Source of the DNA: Adenophora triphylla var. japonica
Taxonomy: Eukaryota > Streptophyta > Magnoliopsida > Asterales > Campanulaceae
Reading direction: 5' to 3'
Assembly: GCA_022495995.1 (NCBI GenBank)
Contig: JAFEMH010001235.1
Coordinates: 434,001-498,000 of the forward strand
Length of the DNA: 64,000 bases
In this document: one piece after another, positions 31,157 through 42,241 of the stretch
How positions within the stretch are numbered: the first letter of the stretch is position 1
Layout of the letters: each line of letters opens with the position of its first letter
The notes under the pieces: model-generated
The model's input: only the letters and a program-made list of their open reading frames with translations
Told to the model about the DNA's origin: nothing
Databases searched by the model: none
Translations under genes and position numbers: made by a program

Positions 31157-32677
31157 ATGGCAAACGAGAAAGACACCACTTCATCTAGTCATGGGAATGT
31201 GACGCCTCCTTCGCAAGGTGATATTACATTCAACCATGTTGCTCCTGCTCCTACAACTCATCACCACGGTCATGGTGAGAAACCCGCGAAATTCACTGGT
31301 GTGGATTTCAAGAGATGGCAACAGAAGATGCTCTTCTACTTGACCACCTTAAGCTTGCACCGCTTCTTAAATGAAGATCCTCCGGCGGTAGAAAAAGGTG
31401 ATCCGGACCCCCAAAGGCAAATGGCAAAGGAGGCTTGGGCTCACGGTAATTTTCTTTGTAAAAACTATATCTTGAATGGACTTGACGATGCACTATACAA
31501 TGTGTATAGTACGGTCGAGTTAGCCAAGGCGTTGTGGGACACCTTGGAAAGGAAGTACAAGATCGAGGATGCCGGGTCAAAGAAATTTGTCGTCGGTAAG
31601 TATCTTGACTTTATGATGGTCGATTCCAAATCGGTAACAACTCAAGTAGATGAATTTCAAATCATTCTACATGGGCTTGATGTCGAGGGAATGATCATGA
31701 ATGATCCATTTAAGGTGGCTTCTATCATTGAAAAATTGCCTCCTTCATGGAAAGATTTCAAGAACTATCTCAAGCATAAACGCAAAGAGATGTCCTTGGA
31801 AGACATTGTTGTTCGTCTTCAAATTGAAGAGAACAATAGAATCAATGAGGCCAAGGTTGCTAAGGGCAAGATGGAGGCTAAGGTCAATCTCGCCGAGGCT
31901 AGCACGAGTGGTACAAAGAGAAAGCATTCCTAAACTGCCGGGAATGCTAAGAAAGGGAAGAAGAAGACCTCTAAGAAGTTCAAGGGGTCTTGCTATAATT
32001 GTGGCAAAACGGGCCACTTGTCAAGAAATTGTCGTCTCCCGAAGAAAGAGGCGAACAATGTTGACCACATGGACCTAGACTTTGCAGCGGTTGTCTTTGA
32101 AGCCAACGTTGCAAATTTGGAAGAGAACCCTAAAGCGTGGTGGATAGATACCGGTGCTACCCGCCATATTTGTGGTAACAAGGAAAGTTTCTCCTCCTAT
32201 ACTCCCATCTCCGGAAGAAAGCTTTACATGGGAAATTCTGCGACCTCCGATGTTCAAGGCATTGGAAACGTGATTTTGAAGATGACTTCCGGAAAAGAAG
32301 TAACCTTGTTGGATGTGCTGCATGTTCCAGACATCCGTAAAAATTTGGTGTCCGGCGCTTTGCTTAGTAAGGCCGGTTTTAGACTAGTATTCGAATCCGA
32401 CAAATTTGTACTAACCAAAAATGGTTTGTTTCTTGGAAAGGGTTACCTCGAGGAGGGCCTTTTTAAAATGAATGTAATGACTGTGATCCGCCAAGGTGCG
32501 ATGAATAAAAGTTGTGTTCCTTATGTTTACTTGTCGGAAAGTTCTAATTTATGGCATGATAGATTAGGACATGTAAACCTCGACACCATTAAGAAATTAG
32601 CGAGACAAGATTTAATTCAAATGACTAAATCCGACTCGACTAATATGTGCGAAAGCCTTGTGTTGAGGCAAAAATGA
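31157..32677 (+). pseudogene. CoB gag and protease
   Basis: The ATG at 31157, 38 bp after the LTR, opens gag: AKFTGVDFKRWQQKMLFYLT and following helices are the copia gag (UBN2-like) fold that coats the RNA. An in-frame TAA at 31931 breaks the frame, which continues to a CCHC zinc knuckle CYNCGKTGHLSRNC (about 31990-32031). The protease follows, with WWIDTGATRHICG (DTG active site) and then the integrase-preceding region LWHDRLGHVNLDTIKKLA. A frame change occurs near 32650. Confidence 0.85.
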
Positions 32678-33569
32678 CAAAGTCGCCATTTAATGCCATA
32701 CAAAGAGACACAACTCCTCTCGAGTTAATTCACACCGACATATGTGATTTAAAACTAGTGCAAACTCGAGGAGGTAAAAAGTATTTCATTACATTTATAG
32801 ATGATTGCACTAAGTATTGCTATGTCTATCTCTTAAGAAGTAAGGATGAAGCCTTAGGGGCTTTTGAGACTTATAAGAAAGAAGTTGAGAATCAACTTAA
32901 CTTGAAAATTAAGAAAATTAGAAGCGATAGAGGTGGAGAATATGAAGCACCGTTTGAAGGATTATGTTGGGAATCCGGCATAATTCATCAAACAACGGCT
33001 CCATATACCCCTCAATCTAATGGAGTTGCCGAACGCAAAACCGTACTCTCAAAGAGATGATGAACGCGCTTTTGATCGGTTCGGGCTTACCCGACAACTT
33101 GTGGGGGGAAGCAATACTCACTTCTAATTATGTTCTTAATAAAATACCCAAGAAAGGTATTGATAAAACGCCCTATGAATTATGGCATAACCGTAGGCCA
33201 TGTTTTAAATACCTTAAAGTGTGGGGGTGTTTGGCAAAGGTTGAAGTACCTAAGCCTAAACAAGTCAAGATTGGTCCAAAGACCATTGACTGTGTTTTTA
33301 TTGGATATGCCAATAATAGTAGTGCCTATCGGTTTATAGTGCACAAATCGGACATTCCGGATATGCACATAGGAACTACTATAGAATCAAGGAATGCGGT
33401 ATTCTTTGAAAACATTTTTCCGGTTAAGGACAGGAAAGATGTAGGTTCTAATAAGAGAACACATGAGTCTACAACCGGTCCTTCTCAAATAGAAGATGAA
33501 GAACCGAGACGTAGCAAAAGGGCAAGAGTGAAAAGACTTTTGGTCCTGATTTACTATCTTACATGTTAG
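32647..33569 (+). pseudogene. CoB integrase
   Basis: Catalytic region with the aspartate in [10 protein letters not shown], the aspartate in [13 protein letters not shown] and the glutamate in NGVAERK. A frameshift at about 33030-33057 separates the core from the C-terminal part (NALLIGSGLPDNLWGEAI, KVWGCLAKVEVPKP, CVFIGYANNS). The tail (EDEEPRRSKRARV) leads to the RT. The reading frame changes again near 33550. Confidence 0.85.
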
Positions 33570-34929
33570 AAAACGAACCATCAATCGTTAAAGAAGCTTT
33601 ATCCGGTCCGGATAGTTCGTTACGGAAAGAGGCCATTAACGGTGAAATAGAATCCATAATGCTCAACAATACTTGGGAATTAGTTGATCTCCACTCCGAG
33701 GTTGCAAACCATTGGGTTGCAAATGGATCCTTAAAAGGAAGTATAAAGGCGAGATGGATCCGTCGATAAGTACAAAGCTAGGCTAGTAGCCAAAGGTTTT
33801 AGACAGAGAGAGGGATATGATTTCTTTGATACATACTCCCCTGTCACAAGGATCACATCCATTCGTGTTCTCATAGCTATTGCAAAGAAGGCATAATCTT
33901 GAGATACACCAAATGGATGTGAAGACTGCTTTCCTAAATGGAGAACTTGATGAAGAAATTTACATGGAACAACCCGAAGCGGTTCGTGGTTCCTGGTAAA
34001 GAAAGAAAGGTGTGTAAACTTGTAAAGTCCTTGTATGGACTAAAACAAGCACCTAAACAATGGCATGAGAAGTTCGATAGAACCATGTTATCGAATGGAT
34101 TCAAGATCAATGAATGTGACAAGTGTGTCTACATTAAAGGAACATCTGAATCATTCGTTATCGTTTGTCTTTATGTAGACGACATGCTCATAATGGGAAG
34201 TAATCATGATTTGATCATGAATACCAAAGGCATGTTAAAGAAGAACTTTGACATGAAAGATATGGGGTTAGCTGATGTAATATTAGGGATAAAGATCTCT
34301 AGAACATCTGAAGGATTAGTTCTTTCACAATCCCATTACCTAGAGAATGTTCTTCGGAGATTCAATGTCTTTGATGACCCTCCGGCTAAAACACCTGTAG
34401 ACTTGGCTCTACATTTAGTCAAGAACAAAGGGGAACCAGTTTCTCAACTGGAATATGCAAGAATAATTGGCGATCGATGTACTTAACGAATTGTACTCGT
34501 CCAGACATTGCATATTCAGTAAGCAAACTAAGTAGGTTCACAAGCAATCCTAGTACTAATCATTGGAAAGCACTAATGAGAATACTAAGATACTTAAAGT
34601 ATACATTAAATGATGGGATACTTTACAATAAATATCCAGCAGTATTAGAAGGATATTGTGATGCCAATTGGATATCGGACACGAAAGACTCTAAATCCAC
34701 AAGTGGATATGTATTCACAATAGGTGGAGGAGCAGTGTCATGGAAATCCTCCAAACAAACGTGTATAGCCAGATCCACGATGGAATCTGAGTTTATAGCT
34801 TTGGATAAAGCGGGGAAGAAGCGAGAATGGCTTAAGAACTTCTGGAGGATATTCCTTGTTGGAATAAACACGTACTGTTGTTATGATACATTGTGATAGT
34901 CAATCAGCAATAGGAAGGGCACAGAGTAG

Positions 34930-34968
<39 letters not shown>

Positions 34969-35145
34969 CAATACCATTAGATAGTTGATCAAGAATGGCG
35001 TTATCACTATTGATTATGTAAAGTCATGTGATAACTTAGCGGATCCGTTTACCAAAGGTATAAATCGAGATCAACTGTATAAACTATTATGGGGAATGGG
35101 TTTAAAACCCACAACAAAAGAACTTATAGCGGACACTCAACCTTG
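33563..35145 (+). pseudogene. CoB reverse transcriptase and RNase H
   Basis: The RT starts SIMLNNTWELVDL, with breaks at about 33740-33930. It then shows [17 protein letters not shown] and the catalytic YVDD at 34172-34183, in the context CLYVDDMLIMGSN. RNase H follows in another frame: [47 protein letters not shown]. Several indels make the copy inactive. Confidence 0.85.
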
Positions 35146-35690
35146 AGAAATGGAGATCCCAGGCCCTTGGTTCAATGAGACAACCAAGTTATAAGTTCTA
35201 GTAGAGTTACTTGGAAACAACAACTCGGTTTATTAACCTGGAGATGTTGAATACTCATTCCCAGAACATCCAAGTACAAGCACATGCAAAGAAGTGGTAA
35301 GGATAAGTTGAGAAAACTTTTAATGATTTCTATACCTACGGGTGGAGTAGTGCATGATACTCCTTATAGAATGAATCACCTATATAAGTGAGAGGTAATA
35401 AGGCCGCCTCTAAATGAACGCTTATGAATGAGATACGGTCCAGGGCCAAAATGGACAAAAACGTGAGAACAACAATTGTTAGAGCTATTATTATGTGAGT
35501 ATTATTGTCTTGGTATACATCCGACAAATCACCGGTTCAAAGCGACTCGCTACCAACTGGCTAGTATATCCGATAATATTTCACTAGGGAAGATTCAAGG
35601 CCACAAGCTATCTATTCCGATGTAATAATAGTTCGCCTGAACTTTGGACGAAATTGCATTCATGCATTAATTGTCATTCATGTGGGGGAT
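35146..35690 (+). other. CoB 3' untranslated region
   Basis: From the end of RNase H to the purine tract before the right LTR. No gene is seen. Confidence 0.6.
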
Positions 35691-36560
35691 TGTTGGAAAT
35701 GGGTAACGGAAAGTTAAGTTTGACTTAACGTAGACCTAGATTTCTAACGGAAGTTCGTTATGTGTTAACGGAACTAGTTACAAAATGTATTCTACATTTG
35801 TTGTAGATTATTAAACTCATTTAATGTCTCAAAACCATTTAGGGTGAATGAGAATTAATGACAATGGTCTTTTGTAACTTAACGAGAGTTAATTAAAAGG
35901 TGTTTAGTTTTGTTTGATGTGATCGGCCGAGCAGAGTCCTTGACTCGGTCGAGCAGAGCACAGAAATAGGCCAAAAGTCTCTGGACTAGCTTGCTCGGGC
36001 GAGGCACAAGTATGCTCGGCCGAGCAGTATGATTTGCACGGCCGTGCAAGTCTCTTGACTCGGCCGTGCGGCTTTGGTGCTCGGCCGAGCGAGTTCCTTG
36101 ACTCGGCCGAGCAGATCCTGAACAGGCACTATTTCAAACAGAAAGTTGTGTCTCTTCGTGGGAAAAGACACAAAACCCTTGACTCTCTATTTATACTTTT
36201 CCCTGCGAATTTCAATTGATATATACTGCACTTCTATCCTTCCTACCCTCTAGTAAGATAGATTATCATACCCAAATCATTGCATATTGTTGCATTCAAT
36301 TCGTTCAAGTCCAAAGTTTCAAAACATTGTGTTGTTCGTAGATTAGTTATATTGGAGTGCTCCTTATAACTAATAAAAAGTCGTTTTATCTTACGAGAGT
36401 TTTGTCATTCAACCGTAAGCACCTGTGCGGGACAAATAACTCTTACGGAGATTGTATCAAATACAAGACTCGACTTGATTTCTTTTATTCTTTCAATCTC
36501 CGTTACTTTTCTCGTCAGTTTTTTTGTTAAGTCTTAAAGAAGCCATACAAAAGTCCAACA
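35691..36560 (+). repeat. CoB right LTR
   Basis: 870 bp, the same length as the left LTR, with the same palindrome cluster (about 35922-36112), TATA-like motif and 14-base complement segment (36434-36447). A few substitutions and short rearrangements separate the two, for example in the palindrome cluster near 36050. Confidence 0.93.
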
Positions 36561-37107
36561 CAAATAAGTGAAAAACTAAAATATGAAAATACTAAACGAG
36601 TTCTAATCACCTTCTACGACAAGAACAACTTTCCTTTCCTAAGTAGGATCTATTCTAGTCAGAATTAAAACAAGAGAACTCTATGAAAACCTAGATGTGA
36701 GTTACGGATGTAAGGCACAACCTTCACTCACAACCTAAAATCAACAATGTCGAATACAATGAAGAGTATGTAATTTTCTCTCTAAAATTCCGTAACTTCT
36801 CTTGTGCTAAATGCCTTGTATTTATACTGCACCATGGAGAAGATCTTCATGCAATCGACCTCTTCCTTTGTGAGATCTCTTTTCCTATATGAAAACATAA
36901 AACACACTCACAAGGAAATCAAATATTAGTGGGTTAGTCCTAATATAAAACTATGTACATAAATAAAAGATATTTACTATATTTACAATTCCTAATCAAA
37001 GTAGGATACTTATAAATCTCCATGAAAGTCCCAAAATCTACTTACCATAATAGAGATCTTTTTAAATAAGGAAACATAAATATGTTCCCATAAAACTCAC
37101 GGTTTCA
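36561..37107 (-). repeat. CoA LTR 1, right part
   Basis: Continues the LTR interrupted at 30248 and ends CGGTTTCA. The purine tract of CoA follows (on the minus strand AAAATAGGGGGAGAT). Confidence 0.9.
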
Positions 37108-38337
37108 ATCTCCCCCTATTTTGGACTTTCTGGTCAAAACCAAAGATTTATAACAATTACATTTTATGACCACAGAATATAGAAAAAAAACATAACTCCC
37201 CCTGAATGGATGTGTGTCCAGATGTGTATACACATCCACACATAAAAACTGCACATAGTTAGAGCAGAAAACAGCAGTTCATTAAAAAATTAAAGCAACC
37301 ATTCAGCAAACTCCTAATTAAAACTATTACAACCCATAGTTTTTTAAAACTAAAGCAGAAATTAAAATTGTTTTTGCAACCATCAAAACATCAAAACAAC
37401 CAAAAAATTTCTCCCCCTAAATTAAAGTTCGAAATGTCTCCATTTAAAACCAGCCATGAGCGGCGCAGCAATACGGCATCCCATTTTCCATTTCCAGAGC
37501 TTGATTCTCCCCCTTTTTGACTAGAAAGTTTAGCATGCCATCGAAGGAGATTATCTCTAAGGGCCTTGAGATTATTGGCATGGGCAATGGAGGCTTGAGC
37601 TTGAGATTCAGCTTCTATAATTGCAGCATCCAAATCCTTCATTTGAGCAACAAAGTTATCTTCTGATGTGGCCTCAGATGTGTCCACATCCCGCATACCA
37701 AGCTCAGAACGGTACCCGAAGGGAGATCCACATGTCTTTGCTTAGGGTCGAAAGGGGTTTTGGATTCCTTAAACAGAGCAAAATTTTCAACCTTTTCTTC
37801 TCCTTTCTCGGGATTAACTCCATTGGCAATAAGGATTTGAGAGATCAAGGAAGGATAGGGTAAAGACCATTTTTAGATGGTGACTCTCCATAGTCACGAG
37901 ATCTTCCTAAAGATGAAATCACCAAAATTAATATGCCTCTTAATGCCCAATCTATATAGAAGGAGAGCTTGCACCCTAGTAACTGAGGTTTTGTTATTTG
38001 AGGGGCAAAGATTGGCAACAAGAATATAATGGAGAAAACAGTAGAGAGAAGATAAAGATCCACTTCCCAAATCCTTTGGCTTCACAGGCCAAGAGGTTAC
38101 CTTTCCATGGGTAATAGCGATCCACAAGCTCATCATCATCAACAGTAACTAACTCATCCAAGTTATCATTCAAACCAAGCAGATCATTTATGACAAATGG
38201 GGAAAAAGGGACAAATACTCCCCTAACATAGACAGAAGGAGGAGAGGAGTAACTTTTATCTAATCCCTTAGGCAAATTGACATAAAATTCATACACCATC
38301 TTAGGATAGAAAGGGAGAGGATGATCCACAGATAAAC
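37108..38337 (-). pseudogene. CoA 3' internal fragment, unit 1 (C-terminal part of the extra ORF)
   Basis: Nearly the same as the left end of the full element, up to the phrase CCACAGATAAA. It contains the last part of the extra ORF, broken by small indels (frames change near 37700, 37850 and 38110). The start of the ORF is missing, so it cannot be expressed as a whole. Confidence 0.8.
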
Positions 38338-38732
38338 AATTTTGTATTTCAGTTATGTGATATGTTTAGTACTCTGTATTAATTTCCAGCAATTTTTCAT
38401 ATCAAAGGAAATATTTGTGTTTTTTTAGTTCAGCTTTATTTTAATTCATATGCTGCCAAACTTAACAAAGAAAGTGTTTATTTATACATTGTTTATAGCA
38501 TAGTAATATCTGCACTTAAGACTATTTTCTTATTTAAAAAAACTACACTAATTTTATAATTAAAAAAGAAGAAAAAAAATGTAATACATACTCCCTCCGC
38601 CCCGTTTGAAAGTACACTAATAAAGAAATGTTTGAATAAAGAAATGTTTGAAGGTTTCAGACTTTTGGGAAAGAGGGAGCATCACATAATTGAAACTGGA
38701 ACAGGAATTTCACAGCCTTCTTGACAACATTG
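38338..38732. repeat. Copy of DNAJ13-like gene 3' flank inside CoA, unit 1
   Basis: From 38453 on it matches the sequence at 24443-24527 joined to 25552-25743, that is, the same locus without TIR element 2, including the short Stowaway MITE. The first 115 bp have no partner in the window. It ends exactly at the LTR start (GACAACATTG then TGAAAG), as an integration junction would. Confidence 0.75.
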
Positions 38733-39511
38733 TGAAAGTTTCGTGTAGCTAGGAAACTTAATCACACAACAGACAATGGATGTGAGTACAGATGTGTCTC
38801 ACAACTGTCCACACATCCACAGATAATGCAGCGGAATAAAGTAATTAAAAACAAATTAAATGCAATAACTCAAGAATTATTTACGCTTACTGATCAATGT
38901 GATCAGCAAACTAGGCTTACGCCCAAAAACTTTTCACTATAAAAACTTTTGTTCCTTACAAAAACAAATAAGTGAAAAACTAAAATATGAAAATACTAAA
39001 CGAGTTCTAATCACCTTCTACGACAAGAACAACTCCCCTTTCCCAAGTAGGATCTATTCTAGTCAGAAGTAAAACAAGAGAACTCTATGAAAACCTAGAT
39101 GTGAGTTACGGATGTAAGGCACAACCTTCACTCACAACCTAAAATCAACAATGTCGAATACAATGAAGAGTATGTAATTTTCTCTCTAAAATTCCGTAAC
39201 TTCTCTTGTGCTGAATGCCTTGTATTTATACTGCACCATGGAGAAGATCTTCATGCAATCGACCTCTTCCTTTGTGAGATCTCTTTTCCTATATGAAAAC
39301 ATAAAACACACTCACAAGGAAATCAAATATTAGTGGGTTAGTCCTAATATAAAACTATGTACATAAATAAAAGATATTTACTATATTTACAATTCCTAAT
39401 CAAAGTAGGATACTTATAAATCTCCATGAAAGTCCCAAAATCTACTTACCATAATAGAGATCTTTTTAAATAAGGAAACATAAATATGTTCCCATAAAAC
39501 TCACGGTTTCA
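38733..39511 (-). repeat. CoA LTR 2
   Basis: 779 bp, complete, from TGAAAG to GGTTTCA, followed by the CoA purine tract. Confidence 0.93.
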
Positions 39512-40746
39512 ATCTCCCCCTATTTTGGAGTTTCTGGTCAAAACCAAAGATTTATAACAATCACATTTTATGACCACAGAATATAGAAAAAAAACATAAC
39601 TCCCCCTGAATGGATGTGTGTCCAGATGTGTATACACATCTACACATAAAAACTGCACAAACATAGTTAGAGCAGAAAACAGCAGTTCATTAAAAAATTA
39701 AAGCAACCATTCAGCAAACTCCTAATTAAAACTATTACAACCCCTAGTTTTTTAAAACTAAAGCAGAAATTAAAATTGTTTTTGCAACCATCAAAACATC
39801 AAAACAACCAAAAATTTCTCCCCCTAAATTAAAGTTCGAAATGTCTCCATTTAAAACCGATCACGAGCAACTTGGCGACAGCAGCCCGGCATCCCATTTT
39901 CCATTTCCAGAGCTTAATTCTCCCCCTTTTTGACTAGAAAGTTTAGCATGCCATCGAAGGAGATTATCTCTAAGGGCCTTGAGATTATTGGCATGGGCAA
40001 TGGAGGCTTGAGCTTGAGATTCAGCTTCTATAATTGCAGCATCCAAATCCTTCATTTGAGCAACAAAGTTATCTTCTGATGTGGCCTCAGATGTGTCCAC
40101 ATCTGGCATACCAAGCTCAGGAACAGTACCCAAAGGGAGATCCACATATCTTTGCTTAGGGTCGAGCAGGGTTTTGGATTCCTTAAACAGAGCAAAATTT
40201 TCAACCTTTTCTTCTCCTTTCTCAGGATTAACTCCATTGGCAATAAGGATTTGAGAGATCAAGGAAGGATAGGGTAAAGACCATTTTTTAGATAGTGACT
40301 CTCCATAGTCATAGATCTTCCTAAAGATGAAATCACCAAAATTAATATGCCTCTTAATGCCCAATCTATATAGAAGGAGAGCTTGCACCCTAGTAACTGA
40401 GGTTTTGTTATTTGAAGGGCAAAGATTGGCAACAAGAATATAATGGAGAAAACAGTAGAGAGAAGATTAAGATCCACTTCCCAAATCCTTTGGCTTCACA
40501 GGCCAAGAGGTTACCTTTCCATGGGTAATAGCAGTCACAAGCTCATCATCATCAACAGTAACTAACTCCAAGTTATCATTCAAACCAAGCAGATCATTTA
40601 TGACAAATGGGGAAAAAGGGACAAATACTCCCCTAACATAGACAGAAGGAGGAGAGGAGTAACTTTTATCTAATCCCTTAGGCAAATTGGCATAAAATTC
40701 ATACACCATCTTAGGATATAAAGGGAGAGGATGATCCACAGATAAA
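39512..40746 (-). pseudogene. CoA 3' internal fragment, unit 2
   Basis: As unit 1, ending at the same CCACAGATAAA point. It holds the C-terminal part of the extra ORF, again with small indels (frames change near 40310, 40470 and 40560). Confidence 0.8.
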
Positions 40747-41142
40747 CAATTTTGTATTTCAGTTATGTGATATGTTTAGTACTCTGTATTAATTTCCAGC
40801 AATTTTTCATATCGAAGGAAATATTTGTGTTTTTTTAGTTCAGCTTTATTTTAATTCATATGCTGCCAAACTTAACAAAGAAAGTGTTTATTTATACATT
40901 GTTTATAGCATAGTAATATCTGCACTTAAGACTATTTTCTTATTTAAAAAAACTATACTAATTTTATAATTAAAAAAGAAGAAAAAAAATGTAATACATA
41001 CTCCCTCCGCCCCGTTTGAAAGTACACTAATAAAGAAATGTTTGAATAAAGAAATGTTTGAAGGTTTCGGACTTTTGGGACAGAGGGAGCATCACATAAT
41101 TGAAACTGGAACAGGACTTTCACAGCCTTCTTGACAACATTG
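40747..41142. repeat. Copy of DNAJ13-like gene 3' flank inside CoA, unit 2
   Basis: Nearly identical to 38338-38732 and with the same junctions at both ends. This shows that the whole 2.41-kb unit was duplicated and not assembled twice. Confidence 0.75.
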
Positions 41143-41923
41143 TGAAAGTTTCGTGTAGCTAGGAAACTTAATCACACAACAGACAATGGATGTGAGTACA
41201 GATGTGTCTCACTGGCTTGTCCACACATCCACAGATAATGCAGCGGAATAAAGTAATTAAAAACAAATTAAATGCAATAACTCAAGAATTATTTACGCTT
41301 ACTGATCAATGTGATCAGCAAACTAGGCTTACGCCCAAAAACTTTTCACTATAAAAACTTTTGTTCCTTACAAAAACAAATAAGTGAAAAACTAAAATAT
41401 GAAAATACTAAACGAGTTCTAATCACCTTCTACGACAAGAACAACTCCCCTTTCCCAAGTAGGATCTATTCTAGTCAGAAGTAAAACAAGAGAACTCTAT
41501 GTAAACCTAGATGTGAGTTACGGATGTAAGGCACAACCTTCACTCACAACCTAAAATCAACAATGTCGAATACAATGAAGAGTATGTAATTTTCTCTCTA
41601 AAATTCCGTAACTTCTCTTGTGCTAAATGCCTTGTATTTATACTGCACCATGGAGAAGATCTTCATGCAATCGACCTCTTCCTTTGTGAGATCTCTTTTC
41701 CTATATGAAAACATAAAACACACTCACAAGGAAATCAAATATTAGTGGGTTAGTCCTAATATAAAACTATGTACATAAATAAAAGATATTTACTATATTT
41801 ACAATTCCTAATCAAAGTAGGATACTTATAAATCTCCATGAAAGTCCCAAAATCTACTTACCATAATAGAGATCTTTTTAAATAAGGAAACATAAATATG
41901 TTCCCATAAAACTCACGGTTTCA
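41143..41923 (-). repeat. CoA LTR 3 (3' LTR of the full element)
   Basis: About 781 bp, the same ends as the other CoA LTRs, next to the purine tract of the full internal region. Confidence 0.93.
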
Positions 41924-42241
41924 ATCTCCCCCTATTTTGGACTTTCTGGTCAAAACCAAAGATTTATAACAATCACATTTTATGACCACAAAATATAGAA
42001 AAAAAACATAACTCCCCCTGAATGGATGTGTGTCCAGATGTGTATACACATCCACACATAAAAACTGCACAAACATAGTTAGAGCAGAAAACAGCAGTTC
42101 ATTAAAAAATTAAAGCAACCATTCAGCAAACTCCTAATTAAAACTATTACAACCCATAGTTTTTTAAAACTAAAGCAGAAATTAAAATTGTTTTTGCAAC
42201 CATCAAAACATCAAAACAACCAAAAAATTTCTCCCCCTAAA

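Larger units (their letters stand above)
30249..36560 (+). mobile_element. Ty1/copia element CoB nested in CoA LTR 1
   Basis: Two 870-bp LTRs (30249-31118 and 35691-36560) start TGTTGGAAATGGGTAAC and end AAAGTCCAACA. The insertion site in the host LTR is marked by GAAAT (30244-30248) and CAAAT (36561-36565), a 5-bp duplication with one change. Domain order is gag, zinc knuckle, protease, integrase, RT, RNase H, which is copia order. A purine tract (GTGGGGGAT, 35682-35690) precedes the right LTR. The LTRs differ at a modest number of sites, so the insertion is not brand new. The primer site is unusual (see 31121). Confidence 0.93.
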
